Source of the DNA: Salvelinus alpinus
Taxonomy: Eukaryota > Chordata > Actinopteri > Salmoniformes > Salmonidae
NCBI RefSeq assembly: GCF_045679555.1
Contig: NC_092096.1
Span: 31,701,624 to 31,765,623 of the forward strand
Direction: 5' to 3'
Length of the DNA stretch: 64,000 nucleotides
Below, one piece after another: positions 44,971 through 59,500 of this stretch. Position 1 is the first letter of the stretch. Each line of letters starts with the position of its first letter. Below the pieces are notes generated by a model, which made no database searches, was not told where the DNA came from, and was given only the letters and a program-made list of their open reading frames with translations. The translations under genes and the position numbers were made by a program.

Positions 44971-45432
44971 TGTCACGAACCGGCTCAGAGCCCGTAACAA
45001 AAAGGGAGACAATGTAGAGATAAGGAATAACAAAAATATATTTATTAACTAAAGTAAACAATTTACAATTAACAATGGTGTATGCAGTCAGTAATCAGTA
45101 GTGTAAGTTAGTGGTTGCGTGCATAGATGGTGATAATGAGGGGTGTTGAAAGGTGCCCAAGCAAACAAACAAACAAACAAACAAACAAACAAACAAACAA
45201 ACAAACAAACAAACAAACAAAACGTCCACAAAAATGCCACAACCAAATCCAACAGTGTGTCTGCATGGAGAGAGTCTCCTCAATGAATGGGGAAAAGGTG
45301 TATTTATCCCGGGACACACCCGGGCCCAGGTGTGTCCCATTTTGCTGACGACCCTCCCGGCTCCGCCCACCGACATCCTATTAAGGAAAACAAGAGCAAA
45401 TAATTTGACAGACAGAGTGGGAGGGTCGTCAT
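44971..45432 (-). mobile_element. Solo LTR with (CAAA)n, antisense
   Basis: TGTCACGAACC on the left, flanked by AGAAC (44966-44970 and 45433-45437). The paralogous site near 51740 is empty. Read on the minus strand it carries a TATA-like GGGATAAATACACC. A (CAAA)n microsatellite is at 45163-45222. Confidence 0.7.
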
Positions 45433-45474
45433 AGAACTCACACTGCTGAACAGTTACCTTCCATGACATATATA

Positions 45475-46517
45475 CAGTGCATTCGGAAAGTGTTCAGACC
45501 GCTTCCCTTTTTCCACATTTTGTTACGTTAGAGACAGGATTGTGTCGAGGCACAGATCTGGGGAAGGGTACTAAAACATTTCTGCAGCATTGAAGGTCCC
45601 CAAGAACACAGTGGCCTCCATCATTCTTAAATGGAAGAAGTTAAGAACCACCAAGACTCTTCCTAGAGCTCGCTGCCAAGCCAAACTGAACAATCGGGGG
45701 AGAAGGGCCTTGGTCAGGGAGGTGACCAAGAACCCGATGGTCACTCTGATAAAGCTCCAGAGTTCCTCTGTGGAGATGGGAGAACCTTACAGAAGAACAA
45801 CCATCTCTGCAGCACTCCACCAATCAGGCGTTTATCGTAGAGTGACCAGACGGAAGCCACTCCTCAGTAAAAGGCACAACAGCACACTTGGAGTTTGCCA
45901 AAAGGCACCTAAAGGACTCTCAGACCATGAGCAACAAGGTTCTCTGGTCTGATGATGCCAAGATTGAACTCTTTGGCCTGATTGCCATACGTCATGTCTG
46001 GAGGAAACCTGGCACCATCCCTACGGTGAAGCATGGTGGTGGCAGCATCATGATGTGGTGATGTTTTTCAGAGGCAGGGACTGGGAAACTAGTCAGGATC
46101 AAGGGAAAGATGAACGGAGCAAAGATCCAGAAAGATCCTTGTTAAAAACCTTTGCCAGAGCATACAGGACCTCAGACTGGGGCGAAGTTTCACCTTTCAA
46201 CAGGACAACGACCCTAAGCACACAGCTAAGACAACGCAGGTGTGGCTTCGGGACAAGTCTCTGAATGTCCTTGAGTGGCCCAGCCAGAGCTTGAACCCGA
46301 TCGAACATCTCTGGAGAGACCTGAAAATAGCTGTGCAGTGACGCTCCCCATCCAACCTGACAGAGCTTGAGTGGAGAGAACAATGGGAGAAATTCTCCAA
46401 ATACAGGTGTGCCAAGCTTGTAGCGTCATACCTAAGAAGACTCGGAGCTGTAATCGCTGCCGAAGGTGCTTCAACAAAGTACAGAGTAAAGGGTCTGAAT
46501 ACTTTCAGAATGCAATG
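45475..46517 (+). mobile_element. Tc1/mariner transposon with both ends
   Basis: Inverted ends CAGTGCATTCGGAAAGTGTT and CTTTCAGAATGCAATG lie between TA dinucleotides (45473-45474 and 46518-46519). A deletion removes the part after GTTACGTTA near 45530, including the transposase start. The remaining transposase ([35 protein letters not shown]-like text) has frameshifts. Same family as 15837-16593. Confidence 0.92.
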
Positions 46518-46519
46518 TA

Positions 46520-47703
46520 TCTATAATGTTTAATTCCTAATGTGATTTTATTATATTAGATGTTTTAGCAATTGTTTTCAATAATGTGTAGTCTACACTT
46601 TTCCATTATTTTCCCCCTGGTCTTCTGTACCTCCAACCCCCTGGGAACAGAGTGAGGGAACAGAGTGAACATCTGGTGACAGTACTGCTCTATTCTGGGA
46701 CAAGCAGAACCAACCAGCCCTGTCTATGTAAATCTCAGTTTCACTCTTACAGCTTCCAGTCTAGCAGTTGACCTGTTTCACTGCCTAAAGTACCCTGGAC
46801 TGGGCCAGATGTGAGGGAGTGGACTGGTTTGAACCTCCGTGGTGGATTCAGGGAGGGTACAATAACAGATATTCCAACATATCATCTATGACAGACAAAA
46901 TGTATATTATACATCATGTAGATATGTAGATAATGCCTGAACCCAGCATCATGTCTCATTCACAGATCTAACAGTCAGTAACCTGCTCATCAAAATAGTT
47001 AATATAATGCTAGATGATCACATCAATATCTGGTTGTGAGGTGTATAATATGGGGATTGTATCTAGGGGGCTGATGCGAATTTGTTCATAACTGTCTTGC
47101 CTAGTTAAATAAATAAAAACATTTGCATATTGGACTGGTGTTGTGGGTATTTCAAAACTTTAAATAACTTTTATAGGTGCACTATAATGATGATGATGAT
47201 GATGGGGATGATAATGAGGATGATGATGATGATGATGGGGAACATGTGATCTGAATGATGCTTTCTAAACATATTCAAAGTTGACTTCACTACACCAGTG
47301 TTCCATGTCACTGGTTCTTGTATAACAGAACCTCAGGTTGTTTTGATGGGTTAAGATCATGTTATATCATCTCAATAAATATGGTTGAATCTTTGCTAGA
47401 AACTCACTACCTGACTGGGGGACCTTGCAGTGACTGGGGGACTTTGCAGTGACTGGGATATTTATTCTGAAATAATGTGAGACATTCTTTCACATGGAGT
47501 CCATTCAACTTATTGTCTGAAATGTTATTAAAGGTTTGTTTGCCATAGGGAAAAGGGAAGGACTTTTTATGCAGTCTGTGTTGTCAGTTCAGGAATGATT
47601 TAACATAAAGGTGGATAAGTTGACATTATAGTCACCATCACTGATATACTTAGCTCAGTGTATTTTAGTTCCATGTCACTGTCTCTTCCCCCTCAGCACC
47701 TGC
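46520..47703. repeat. Intermodule IgL duplicon flank
   Basis: Matches 16594-17735 and the start of other modules. An ATG/GAT microsatellite is at 47188-47246. No gene. Confidence 0.75.
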
Positions 47704-47708
47704 AGTAG

Positions 47709-48064
47709 TGTCACGGCCGTCGTCGGAAGGAGACCAAGGTGCAGCGTGGTGGGCGTACATTTTCTTTTATTATAGTAAATGTCGCCAACAAAACAAGAAA
47801 ACAAAGAAACGACCGTGAAGCTTAACAGGGCATTAGTGCCACTAACAAAGATAACTATCCACAAACACCAAAGGAAAAAAGGTTGCCTAAGTATGATTCC
47901 CAATCAGAGACAACGATAGACAGCTGTCCCTTATTGAGAACCATACCCGGCCAAAACATAGAAATACAAAACATCGAAATAAAGAAACTAGAATGCCCAC
48001 CCTAGTCACACCCTGGACTAATCAAAATAGAGAATAAAAGCCTCTCTATGGCCAGGGTGTGACA
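47709..48064 (-). mobile_element. Solo LTR, group A, duplicate of 17741 copy
   Basis: 356 bp, TGTCACGGCC to GGTGTGACA, target duplication AGTAG (47704-47708 and 48065-48069). Same site as next to V-A. Confidence 0.88.
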
Positions 48065-48131
48065 AGTAGGTCCCAGCTGTATCACTACAGTCACTGTGCA
48101 GTCTGACTGAGGGAGGTTTTGTATCACTGTG

Positions 48132-48639
48132 TGAACTCATTTTTACTATTGATGTAGTGGTAATTCTGACAGTAGTAATCTCCTGCATCTTCAGTCTGGA
48201 CTCCACTGATGGTCAGAGTGAAGTCACTCCCAGATCCACTGCCACTGAATCTAGATGGCGTCCCAGACTGAAGTGTTGTAGCATAGTAAATAAGGAGTTT
48301 AGGAGCTCCTCCAGATTTCTGTTGGTACCAGTCTAGATTGTTATACACATCACTGCTGGTTTTACAGTTCAGAGAGACTGTTTGTCCTGGAAGAACAGTT
48401 TTCACTGCAGGAATCTGGTGTCCCAGCGACCTGTCCTCTGGATTCTGAAACAGAAATATTTAAGATCTCAGAGAACATTTGGTCATGTTGTCTAAATCTG
48501 TCCAAGTCTCATTTTCTCAATTTGAGACTAAATTAAGATGAAACATTTAAATAATAAACTGATTTTAGACCAACAGAATGTAAATCATACCTTGAAAAAA
48601 ATACATCAATATCCACACAAAGCTCACAATACAAGTAAT
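48132..48639 (-). pseudogene. IgL variable pseudogene V-D
   Basis: Duplicate of V-A. The V exon 48132-48444 keeps [42 protein letters not shown] and DAGDYYCQN. The leader start codon is changed (ATG to ATT at about 48637-48639), FR1 has one extra base near 48413-48420, and the recombination signal has the same lost spacer as V-A (heptamer at 48125-48131, nonamer-like run immediately adjacent). Not functional. Confidence 0.9.
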
Positions 48640-48909
48640 TGTTAAAGTTCTGTTGTTATGAAGGACAGCTCTCAGTTAAGTGTTAAACTCACAGGGCTAT
48701 GAACACTCCCAGAGCATTGAAGCACTTGCTGCCAATGCAAAGTTTCCTATGTAAATATTTTTTCCTGGCAAGGACCCACATCCAACTGTTAACTATGATT
48801 CAGATTATATAGATTATTTCATCATGTTTTAAATAACTACTACTGTAAATCAGTGATTCAAGACGAACATTTAATTATCTGCATTCTTCAGTGGACTATA
48901 TTCATAACC

Positions 48910-49036
48910 CAGAACTATCAGTCCCAATTGTATTATACTAGTACTTTATGATTATCAGTCCCTATTGTATTATACTAGTACTTCAGTACTATCATTCCCT
49001 CTTGTATTATACTAGTACTTCAGTACTATCAGTCTC
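48910..49036. repeat. V-J minisatellite, block 6, split by LTR element
   Basis: About three units. The array resumes at 51065-51110 after the LTR element, and a last piece is at 51345-51412. Confidence 0.88.
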
Positions 49037-51064
49037 TGTCACGCCCTGACCTTAGTTATCTATGTTTTCTTTATTATTTTGGTTAGGTCAGGGTGTGACG
49101 AGGGTGGGTATGCTTGTTTTGGATTGTCTAGGGTTTTTTGTATGTCTAGGGGTGTTGGTAAGTCTAGGCATATGTATGTCTATGGTGGCCTGAAATGGTT
49201 CCCAATCAGAGGCAGCTGTTTATCGTTGTCTCTGATTGGGGATCATATTTAGGTTGCCATTTCCCCTTTTGGTTTTGTGGGTTCTTATTCTATGTTTAGT
49301 TGCCTGTCTGCACTAGCCATATTAGCTTCACGGTTCGTTTTGCTATTTTGTTCGTTTTGTTCAGTGTTCATTTTTTAAATAAAGAATAATGTACGCTTAT
49401 CACGCTGTGCCTTGGTCTCCTCCCTTTGACGGCCGTGACAGAAGAATCCACCACAAAAGGACCAAGCAACATGTGAATGAGGAGCGGACATCCTGGGCCT
49501 GGGAGAAAGATGAGTGGAGGACATCCTGGACCTGGGAGGAGGTAATGGCAGGGGACAAGACCTTGCCATGGAAGCAGGTGGAGATAGCACAGGAGGAACG
49601 GCGACGATACGAGGGGACACGGTTAGCAAGGAAGCCCGAGAGGCAGCCCCAATAATTATTTGGGGGGGGGGCACACGAGGAGATTGGCTGAGTCAGGTTG
49701 GAGCCATTAGCCAACTCCTCGTGCTTACCGTGGGGAGCGTGTAACTGGTCAGGCACCGTGTTATGTAGAGATGCGCATGGTGTCTCCAGTTCGCATTCTT
49801 AGCCCGGTGTGCTCTATTCCAGCTCCTCGCATTTGCCGGGCTAGAATGGGCATCCAGCCAGGACGGATGGTGCCGGCTCAGCGCTCCTGGTCTCCAGTAT
49901 ACCTCCTTGGACCAGGATATCCTGCGCCGGCTCTGCGTACTGTGTCTAAGGTGCGTCTGCACAGCCCAGTGCATCCTGTGCTAGCGCCCCGCACTTGCCG
50001 GGCTCAAGTGAGCATCCAGCCAGGACGCATTGTGCCAGCTCCATGCTGCAGATCTCCAGTGCGCTTCCACAGTCCAGTACGTCCTGTGCCTCCTCTCCGC
50101 ACTCGCCCTGAGGTGCGTGTCTTCAGCCCAGGACCACCAGTTCCGGCACCACGCATCAGGCCTCCAGTGCGCTTCTACAGTCCAGTACGGCCTGTGCCTT
50201 TTCCCCGCACTCGCCCTGAGGTGCGTGTCCTCAGCCCGGTACCACCAGTTCCTGCACCACGCATCAGGCTTCCAGTGCGCTTCCATAGTCCAGAGCTTCC
50301 GGCGACAGTAGCCAGTCCAGAGCTTCCGGCGACAGTACCCAGTCCAGAGCTTCCGGCGACAGTACCCAGTCCAGAGCTTCCGGCGACGTTTCACAGTTCA
50401 GAACCTCCAACGACGGGCCACAGTCCGGAACCTCCAACGACGGGCCACAGTCCAGAACCTCCAACGACGGGCCGCAGTCCGGAACCTCCAACGACGGGCC
50501 ACAGTCCGGAACCTCCAACGACGATCCCCAGTCCGGAGCCTCCAACGACGATCCCCAGTCCGGAGCCTCCAGCGACGATCCCCAACCCGGGCCTCCAGCG
50601 ACGGTCCCCAGCCCGGGATCTCCAGCGAGGGTACCCGGTCCGGGGCCTCCGGTGATGATCTGCAGTCCAGAGCCTCTGGCGATGATCCACGGTCAAGATC
50701 TACATAGGCGGAGGGTTAGTTTAGTTATCTATGTTTTCTTTATTATTTTGGTTAGGTCAGGGTGTGACGAGGGTGGGTATGCTTGTTTTGTATTGTCTAG
50801 GGTTTTCTGTATGTCTAGGTGTTGGTAAGTCTAGGCATATGTATGTCTATGGTGGCCTGAATTGGTTCCCAATCAGAGGCAGCTGTTTATCGTTGTCTCT
50901 GATTGGGGATCATATTTAGGTTGCCATTTTCCCTTTTGGTTTTGTGGGTTCTTATTCTATGTTTAGTTGCCTGTCTGCACTAGCCATATTAGCTTCACGG
51001 TTCGTTTTGTTATTTTGTTTGTTTTGTTCAGTGTTCATTCTTTAAATAAAGAATGACCGTGACA
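49037..51064 (+). mobile_element. Non-autonomous LTR retrotransposon with proline-rich frame
   Basis: 5' LTR 49037-49440 (TGTCACGCCC to GGCCGTGACA) and 3' LTR about 50716-51064, flanked by GTCTC (49032-49036 and 51065-51069). The two LTRs are nearly identical by eye, so it is young. The 1.27-kb interior has no pol. It holds an open frame at 49771-50655 rich in proline, with tandem SPEPPTTGH-type repeats, and no recognised domain. Belongs to the Gypsy-like group A LTRs. Confidence 0.85.
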
Positions 51065-51069
51065 GTCTC

Positions 51070-51412
51070 TATTGTATTAAACTAGTACTTCAGGATTATC
51101 AGTCCCTATTCTGCCCTACAAAGGCGAATTTTGTAAAAAATCTTTGATCTGTTGTAATGGCCAGGTATATTATCTGATTAATGTGATATTTAGTTTCTTG
51201 ACACAAAATCAAGCCGCTTGATCAGAATATAGAATGGGTTATCAGAAATTAATGTCTGTCTATACAGAATAATACTTTGAACTCAGATTTTGCAGTAAAA
51301 ATGTTTCACATAGTTAATGCGTTTTGCCTTTATTGGGCAGTATTGTGTTATACTAGTAGTTCAGTACTATCAGTCCCTATTGTAGTGTACTAGTATTTCA
51401 GTACTGTTAAGG
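51070..51412. other. V-J spacer with minisatellite pieces
   Basis: Matches the 19.16-19.86-kb region without its LTRs. No gene. Confidence 0.7.
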
Positions 51413-51478
51413 TGGTACTGAGAGTGCTCTGTGTGTGAATGTGCTCACTCTTATGTGAAGGACTTCACCACCATGAAT

Positions 51479-51523
51479 CATTGCGGTGGACTTTTGGAAG
51501 CGGCACAAAACTGGTGCTATAAA
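51479..51523 (+). pseudogene. IgL J pseudogene
   Basis: Heptamer-like CATTGCG (51479-51485) and a 38-nt J with FGSGTKLVL but a TAA at its end; donor GTAAGT. No nonamer: the bases that hold it at 43.36 kb are deleted. The C exon is missing downstream as at 20.4 kb. Confidence 0.87.
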
Positions 51524-51787
51524 GTAAGTCCATTTTTGTATTCTCTCATTAAAACAAATGTAACCATGCAATTGAACAACATTATGAGATGTTATCTTCT
51601 CCAGAGGAAAGACTTTCAGGCTGTTTCTTTTTAATAATGTCTGTGGACACATTGGTAGAGGGCAGAGTCACCGAAGTGAGAGAATTGTTCACACACCACC
51701 AACCTTATGTAGCAATAATAAAAAATAAACCTCTAAGATCTGCTCTCAGAACTCACACTGCTAAACAGTTGCTTTCCATAACATATA
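51524..51787. other. J intron fused to post-C flank
   Basis: The junction (TTATGTAGCAATAATAAAAA near 51706) matches that at about 20575, so both modules share one C deletion. No gene. Confidence 0.7.
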
Positions 51788-53883
<2,096 letters not shown>

Positions 53884-53885
53884 TA

Positions 53886-54721
53886 TATTTGTAATGTTTA
53901 ATTCCTAATATGATTTTATTAAATTAGATATTCTTTCAATGGTTTTCAACAATGTGTGGTCTACGCGTTTCCATTCTATTTTCCCTGGTCTTCGCTACCT
54001 CTAACCCCCTGGGGACAGAGTGAACATCTGGTGATAGTGCAGCTGTTTTGGGACAAGCAGAACCAACCAGCCCTGTCTATGTAAATCTCAGTTTTACTCC
54101 CACAGCGACCAGTCTAGCAGTTGAACAGTTTTACTGCCTGAAATACCCTGGACTGGGCCAGAAGTGAGGGGGTCGACTGGTTTTAACCTCTATGGTGGAT
54201 TCAGGGGGGGGACATAACAGATATGCCACCATGTAATTAATGACAGATAACATGGATATTATACTTTATGATAACAGTGTGTGTCTCTACATCAATGTGT
54301 CATGTTTGAGCCCAGCATCATGTCTCACAGATCTAACAGCTCATGAAAAGGTTTTAATACATGCTAGATGATCACATCAATAACTGGTGGTGAAGTGCAT
54401 GTAGGGAATTGGTTTGGGGGGCTGATACTTTTCTTTTTACTTCTGTAGATCTTACTCTGCATATGGACTGGTATTATCATCCAAAACTACAAATAACTTG
54501 TATATACACTTTCAGTTCATGTCCAATAAAACAAGTTACAACCATGATGATGATAATGATGACGACGTTGGAGAACGTGTGATTTGTATGATACTTTCTA
54601 CCAATTTTCAAAGTTGACCTCCTCTACTGATCAGTGTTCCATGTCACTGTCTCTTCCCCCTCAGCACCTGCATTAGGTCCCAGCTGTAGCAGTACAGTCA
54701 CTGTGCTGTCTGACTGAGGGA
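53886..54721. repeat. Intermodule duplicon flank upstream of V-E 3' end
   Basis: Matches 20640-22538 minus the LTR there. No gene. Confidence 0.7.
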
Positions 54722-54749
54722 GGTTTTTGTACATCTCTGTATCACTGTG
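54722..54749 (-). promoter_or_regulatory. V-E recombination signal, 12-bp spacer
   Basis: Minus strand: heptamer CACAGTG (54743-54749), 12-nt spacer, nonamer ACAAAAACC (54722-54730). Consensus. Confidence 0.95.
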
Positions 54750-55228
54750 TGAATACTCCACCACTGTGGTAACTCTGACAGTAGTAATCTCCTGCATCTT
54801 CAGCCAGGACTCCACTGATGGTCAGAGTGAAGTCACTCCCAGATCCACTGCCACTGAATCTAGATGGAGTCCCAGACTGTAGGGTTTTAGACCAGTATAT
54901 TAGGAGTTTAGGAGCTCCTCCAGGTTTCTGTTGATACCAGTGCAAATAGTGTCCATTGCTGTTACTGTATACAGCACTGCTGGTCTTACAGCTGAGACTG
55001 ACTGAGTGACCCACTGAAACAGCTTTCACTGCAGGAGTCTGGGTCACTGTGACCTGGCCTCTGGACTCTGAAACAGAGATGCTATGTATTTTTAGAATGT
55101 AATTGTTCATTCATTTGTCCAGTACTGTATAAAATAATGACTTTATATTGTTAGGGTAATTTTCTGTAAATTATATCACCTTGAAAGCAGAGGGCAAGTG
55201 TCCAGATGAAGATGGTGATAGAAGTCAT
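54750..55228 (-). CDS. IgL variable gene V-E
   Basis: Leader 55180-55228 (same residues as [18 protein letters not shown]) and V exon 54750-55067. Frameworks match V-B almost exactly. The germline CDR3 end is shorter (CQSYHSGG against [10 protein letters not shown]), giving a 318-nt exon. Open, with a perfect signal and one perfect octamer (55349-55356). It is the rightmost V. Every J lies to its left, so it can join only across intervening modules. Confidence 0.95.
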
Positions 55229-55348
55229 GGTTGTTGTGGGTTCTGTTGTCATGAAGGACAGCTCTCAGTCATGAAGTGTTAAACTCACAAGGCTATAAAC
55301 ACTACCAGAGCACTGAAGCATGTGCTGGCTATGCAAAGTCTCCTCTCT

Positions 55349-55356
55349 ATGCAAAT
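55349..55356 (-). promoter_or_regulatory. Octamer of the V-E promoter
   Basis: ATGCAAAT, read ATTTGCAT on the V strand. The proximal copy at 55331-55338 is ATGCAAAG, one base off. Confidence 0.8.
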
Positions 55357-56267
55357 GATGTTCCGAGGAACAGCTAACACCATCAATGAATGCTGAGAAC
55401 AGAATTTGTTTCAAAGGCTATCTCACCATGGTATCTAAAAATAACATATGAGTAAGCAAAAAGTAGGTGCCTGTGCTTCTAGAATTCAAGTGGCTTCTTA
55501 TTGTGAGGCTCTGCTACAGACAATCTGTTGAGGATAAAATAGGATTTGGTCTCAATCTCTCCCCAGTGGTTCGAGCTGGTAACAACAGAAACCTCAGTGT
55601 TTCGGTGAACCTAGATAGATGTTAAAACACATTAAGAGAAAGATATACCACAGTAACAGAAATGATACAGTAGCCAAACAGCAAATCAAACCCCACAAAA
55701 AGGAATTTAATCTAAAGTGACTCACTGGAAAAAATGCCTAAAAGCACAGAGTTTACTAAAACACAAATTTACATAAAATATACAAATATAGAGCCTTTTG
55801 TTTGGCAAATAATAACGAAAAAAATCTAGATGTTCAGAATGTCATGTGGTTTTGACCAATTCTCGTTAGAGGATTCACTCAATCCAATCCCTTTAAAATA
55901 TGTTGCTTCGTTAAGTTCAGTGAATAGGTCCTTATGTCACAACACGTGCACTTATAGTGAAATACATGACAAAAAACATTCTGTCCATTACACTTAGATT
56001 TAAGCACCGATACAAAGGTTAGTTACGTGTCTGTTTTCCGACAAAGAAAAAGTGGGATGGATGTTGAGTCTCTTCAGCAATATCCAACATAGCAACACTG
56101 CCTCTTTGATAGAATACAGTACCTCTCCGAAAACAACGCAGGAGACAGGAGACACAGGTCATTGTAATTGTTTATACACCTCTTTTCCAGAAGTCATTGT
56201 TGAGTCATTGCATCTTTCCTGTGGCTCTACAAAACTGTCTTCAGATGACACTAATGCTTCCTCGTGG
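55357..56267. other. Spacer between V-E and the SANT-array gene end
   Basis: Duplicate of 23183-24091. In the minus direction it is downstream of the array stop. A minus-strand stretch at about 56155-56270 is open in another frame and acidic (EALVSSEDSFVEPQERCNDS), perhaps an alternative last exon. The rest has nothing recognised. Confidence 0.5.
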
Positions 56268-56506
56268 TCAGATTGGAATAATACTCAGGTTCAGTTGCGT
56301 CGTCCTCGTCTGACACTGCTCTGCTGTTTTCATGAAGCCCTGGTCAGCCATCATTTGAGAGATCTCTGTATAAATGTGTTCCAGTTCAGTGTTTCCCCTC
56401 AGGACCTCTTGGATTCTGTCACTGCCCCACATGTCAAGGAGGGCTTCAGTCTCCTCAATGCTCCAGGGGAGATCTAGTTCCCACGGTGATGGACAGCTGC
56501 CTGATT
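56268..56506 (-). CDS. SANT unit 8, last and C-terminally shortened
   Basis: S8: LPWSIEETEALLDMWGSDRI, LEHIYTEISQMM, GFMKTAEQCQTR, then a sequence unlike the other units (TTQLNLSIIPI) and stop. The KRLK third-helix part is missing. Two in-frame acceptors are possible (exon start 56506 or 56515). Confidence 0.75.
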
Positions 56507-59500
56507 CTGGAGAGACTGAAAAAAAAAAATGTAAACAAAGGCCCAACGTTGATAGTATAACGTAAAAACAGTATTTACTATACAGAGATTAGGAGATTGT
56601 TTCTTTACCTGTTCCTTGGACTTGCCCACCTGGGACCTCTCCCATGTCTGTGGCGCCGTTTGATTCCTCAGCCAGAGAGTCACAGGATAGATACTTGTTC
56701 CCGAATATTTGCACAAACTGATCGTAGAATTTGCACTCCACTTCTTCCCCTCCAATCCTGGGAAAATAGAACATAACATTTGGTTGTTGATGCAATGCTT
56801 ATTCCTCATATCTGGTTAGTAATGAGCTTTGCTTATCTAACATGAGCATGGCAAACATCTGGCCATGAATACACAACTGTTCCATCAGTATGGAGTCTTC
56901 GTAATCAATTCACAATTATAAATAGTGGGTATCAATTTCAAATCCATATCTTTTCCCCCCATGGCTTACTGTTTGCTCTCGCAGAACTGGCGGAAGTTGG
57001 CCTTTAGCCGCTTCACTCTAGACTGGCACTGTTCGGCTGTCCTCAGGTAGCCCTCGTTGGCCATGGCCTGAGAGATCTCAGTGAAAATGTGTCTGTTTTT
57101 GGTGCAGCCCTTCAGATCCTCCTGGACCTCGTCACTCCCCCAGATACTGAGGAGGACCTGGGTCTCACTGTCGCTCCAGGGGAACTTGGAGCCGTCAGTT
57201 AAAGGACGGCTAGCTGAAGACAAAGACACCCAATGAACACATTGTTTACAATGGGAAGGGGGTTAGTTGAAGTAAGACAACTCATAGAACATTTAAAGGT
57301 ATGGTACGGCTTTGCTTTACCTTTCCTTTGGTCAACTTCAAGTGTAGACTCCCAGACAGCAGCTTCCTCATTGTCTAACGAATCTTCGGCCGAACTGTCA
57401 ACGTTGAGCTCCCTTGAGAAAATCTCCTCCATCTGGTCGTAGAACTTACATTCCCTTCTGAGGAAAGGGAAGATTAGACAATTTAATTTCAGTTGAATCA
57501 TCATATCCTCTGACCACATGTACTATGTAACAATAAGAGTGATAAAAACAAAACTGCAATTACATTGTTTACTAATGTGATGAAATTAAGTAAAGCATTG
57601 ATTTGTTGACTTAAAGATATTGCATCAATTTATATCCGATGATGTGGTGTAATTTATAAAGTAAATAACTAGACACGAAATGGTAGTTATAAATCCTTTG
57701 CATTCACTTGTCATGATGGAAGCTGGCCTTGAGTCGCTTGATGCGGGTGTGGCACTGCTCAGCCGTCCTGATGAACCCCTGGGCCGTCATCCTCCGTGAG
57801 ATGTATTCAAACACGTGTCTGTTCTTCAAGCAGCCGCGGAGGGAGAGCTGCACATGGTCCTCACCCCAGACCTCCAGCAGAGCCTGGGTCTCCCGATCGG
57901 ACCAGGGCATCTTTCTGCTGGACTCCGCCACAGCGTAACTGACTGAGCCCTGGCCTTCAAAAAAATATGTTTTTGGGAGGCTTTAGGTGGCTACTAAGTA
58001 CATTTTTGAAGATTGATTATGACTAGGGTCACGATTTTACCTGACCAAGATAAACAACTGTTGGCACTGACACAGGAAAAACACAGGGCCCTAATTACAT
58101 TAGACTTCAAGGGTAAGGATAATGAGGAGGCACCATACCCGTTTCCTGATCTGGTTCCTCAGTGGGATTTGGATTGAAGTCATCACACAAATCAACAATC
58201 TCTGCATTGAGGGAGAGCGTGTCGTTGCCTAGCACCGGCTCCAGGAACCTGTAGTATCTGAAGAGTAAGGGCTCCCCTCCGTTTCTGTAGGTACGACCAG
58301 AGGTAGAGGGAGGTGGAGAACAATGGGAGGTGAAGGGTTCATTTGTAACAGGTCCCAATTTAGGCACCATGACTCGCCTTACCCACAAATAATCTGTGCT
58401 TTCCACTTACGTCCTGCTGTGGAGACACCGTCGGTAGGTTTTCCTCAGTCGCTTAATCCTCGAGTGGCACTGCTCAGCCGTTTTGAAGTGCCCCATGGTG
58501 GCCAGCTTCTCTGCTATGTTGGCGAAAATGTGCCCGTTGCGGACGCAACCTCGGAGGCTCGCCTGGACCTCCTCGTTCCCCCACAGCTCAATGAGGGCCA
58601 GCGTCTCTGGCTCTGACCATGGGGTGTGTCTCATCCCATCAGCACCTGCTCCGGGAGACATATACATTGGAAACATCCAGTGTCTTCAGTGTTAACAGAT
58701 AACTGTCTGTATTACCACCGTACCTGTGTCCTGGTCTACTGTTTGATCGTCTCTTTCATCATACTCATCAATGGAGGCCGCTTCATGCCCAAGTATTCGC
58801 TCCAACTGATTGTAGAACTTGTATTCCAGTCCCTTTCTTCCACATCTAAGAAGACCAGACAGAAAAGGAAGCCATTTAAAAAATTGAGATGCAGAATTGT
58901 GGCTATGGGTTAGATTATACACTTATTTGTATGTTTCTGCAAATGAAAATCAACATAAAGGGTCCAATTTAAACCCGTTTTGTACACACATACTTTTTCC
59001 TGTCGTAGCACTGACGGAAGTTGTTCCTCATGGACTTGACTTTCCAACGACACTGCTCTGGGGTCTTGGAGTACCCTTGGTCATGCATCTTTTCTGATAT
59101 GTCCATGTAGATGGGGCCGTTGTGGACAAAGTCTCTCAGCACCCTCTGAACCTCGTCCTCCCCCCAGATGTCAATGAGGGCCAGGGTCTCAGGATCCGAC
59201 CACGAGCCTGGTGTGATCCTCTCAGAAGTGGTGTAGTTGTCCGCTTCTGTAGACTCTAAATACAAAACAGCCCAATAACATGAAAGTGTCCCTGTTAAGA
59301 CTTGGCAAAGGAACTTGTGTTGAAGGGACAGCAACTACAGTAGAACCAGTAGTTAAATACATAACAAACAGGGTTCAATCTGACATAGCCATGCTGGGTG
59401 TCATTAGAAAGTTTGCATAGTTTGAAATGAGCTGAACTCTTACCTTGAAGTGAGTCACTGTTTGATTCCTCTGATATGTCAATGGTCAAGTCTGTCACCA

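Noticed and set aside
45127-45434. Frames with Lys-Gln-Thr-Asn or Cys-Leu-Phe-Val repeats
   Set aside because: Translation of a (CAAA)n microsatellite within an LTR.
49771-50655. Mucin-like or collagen-like host gene
   Set aside because: It lies wholly between two LTRs with a target duplication, so it belongs to a mobile element.
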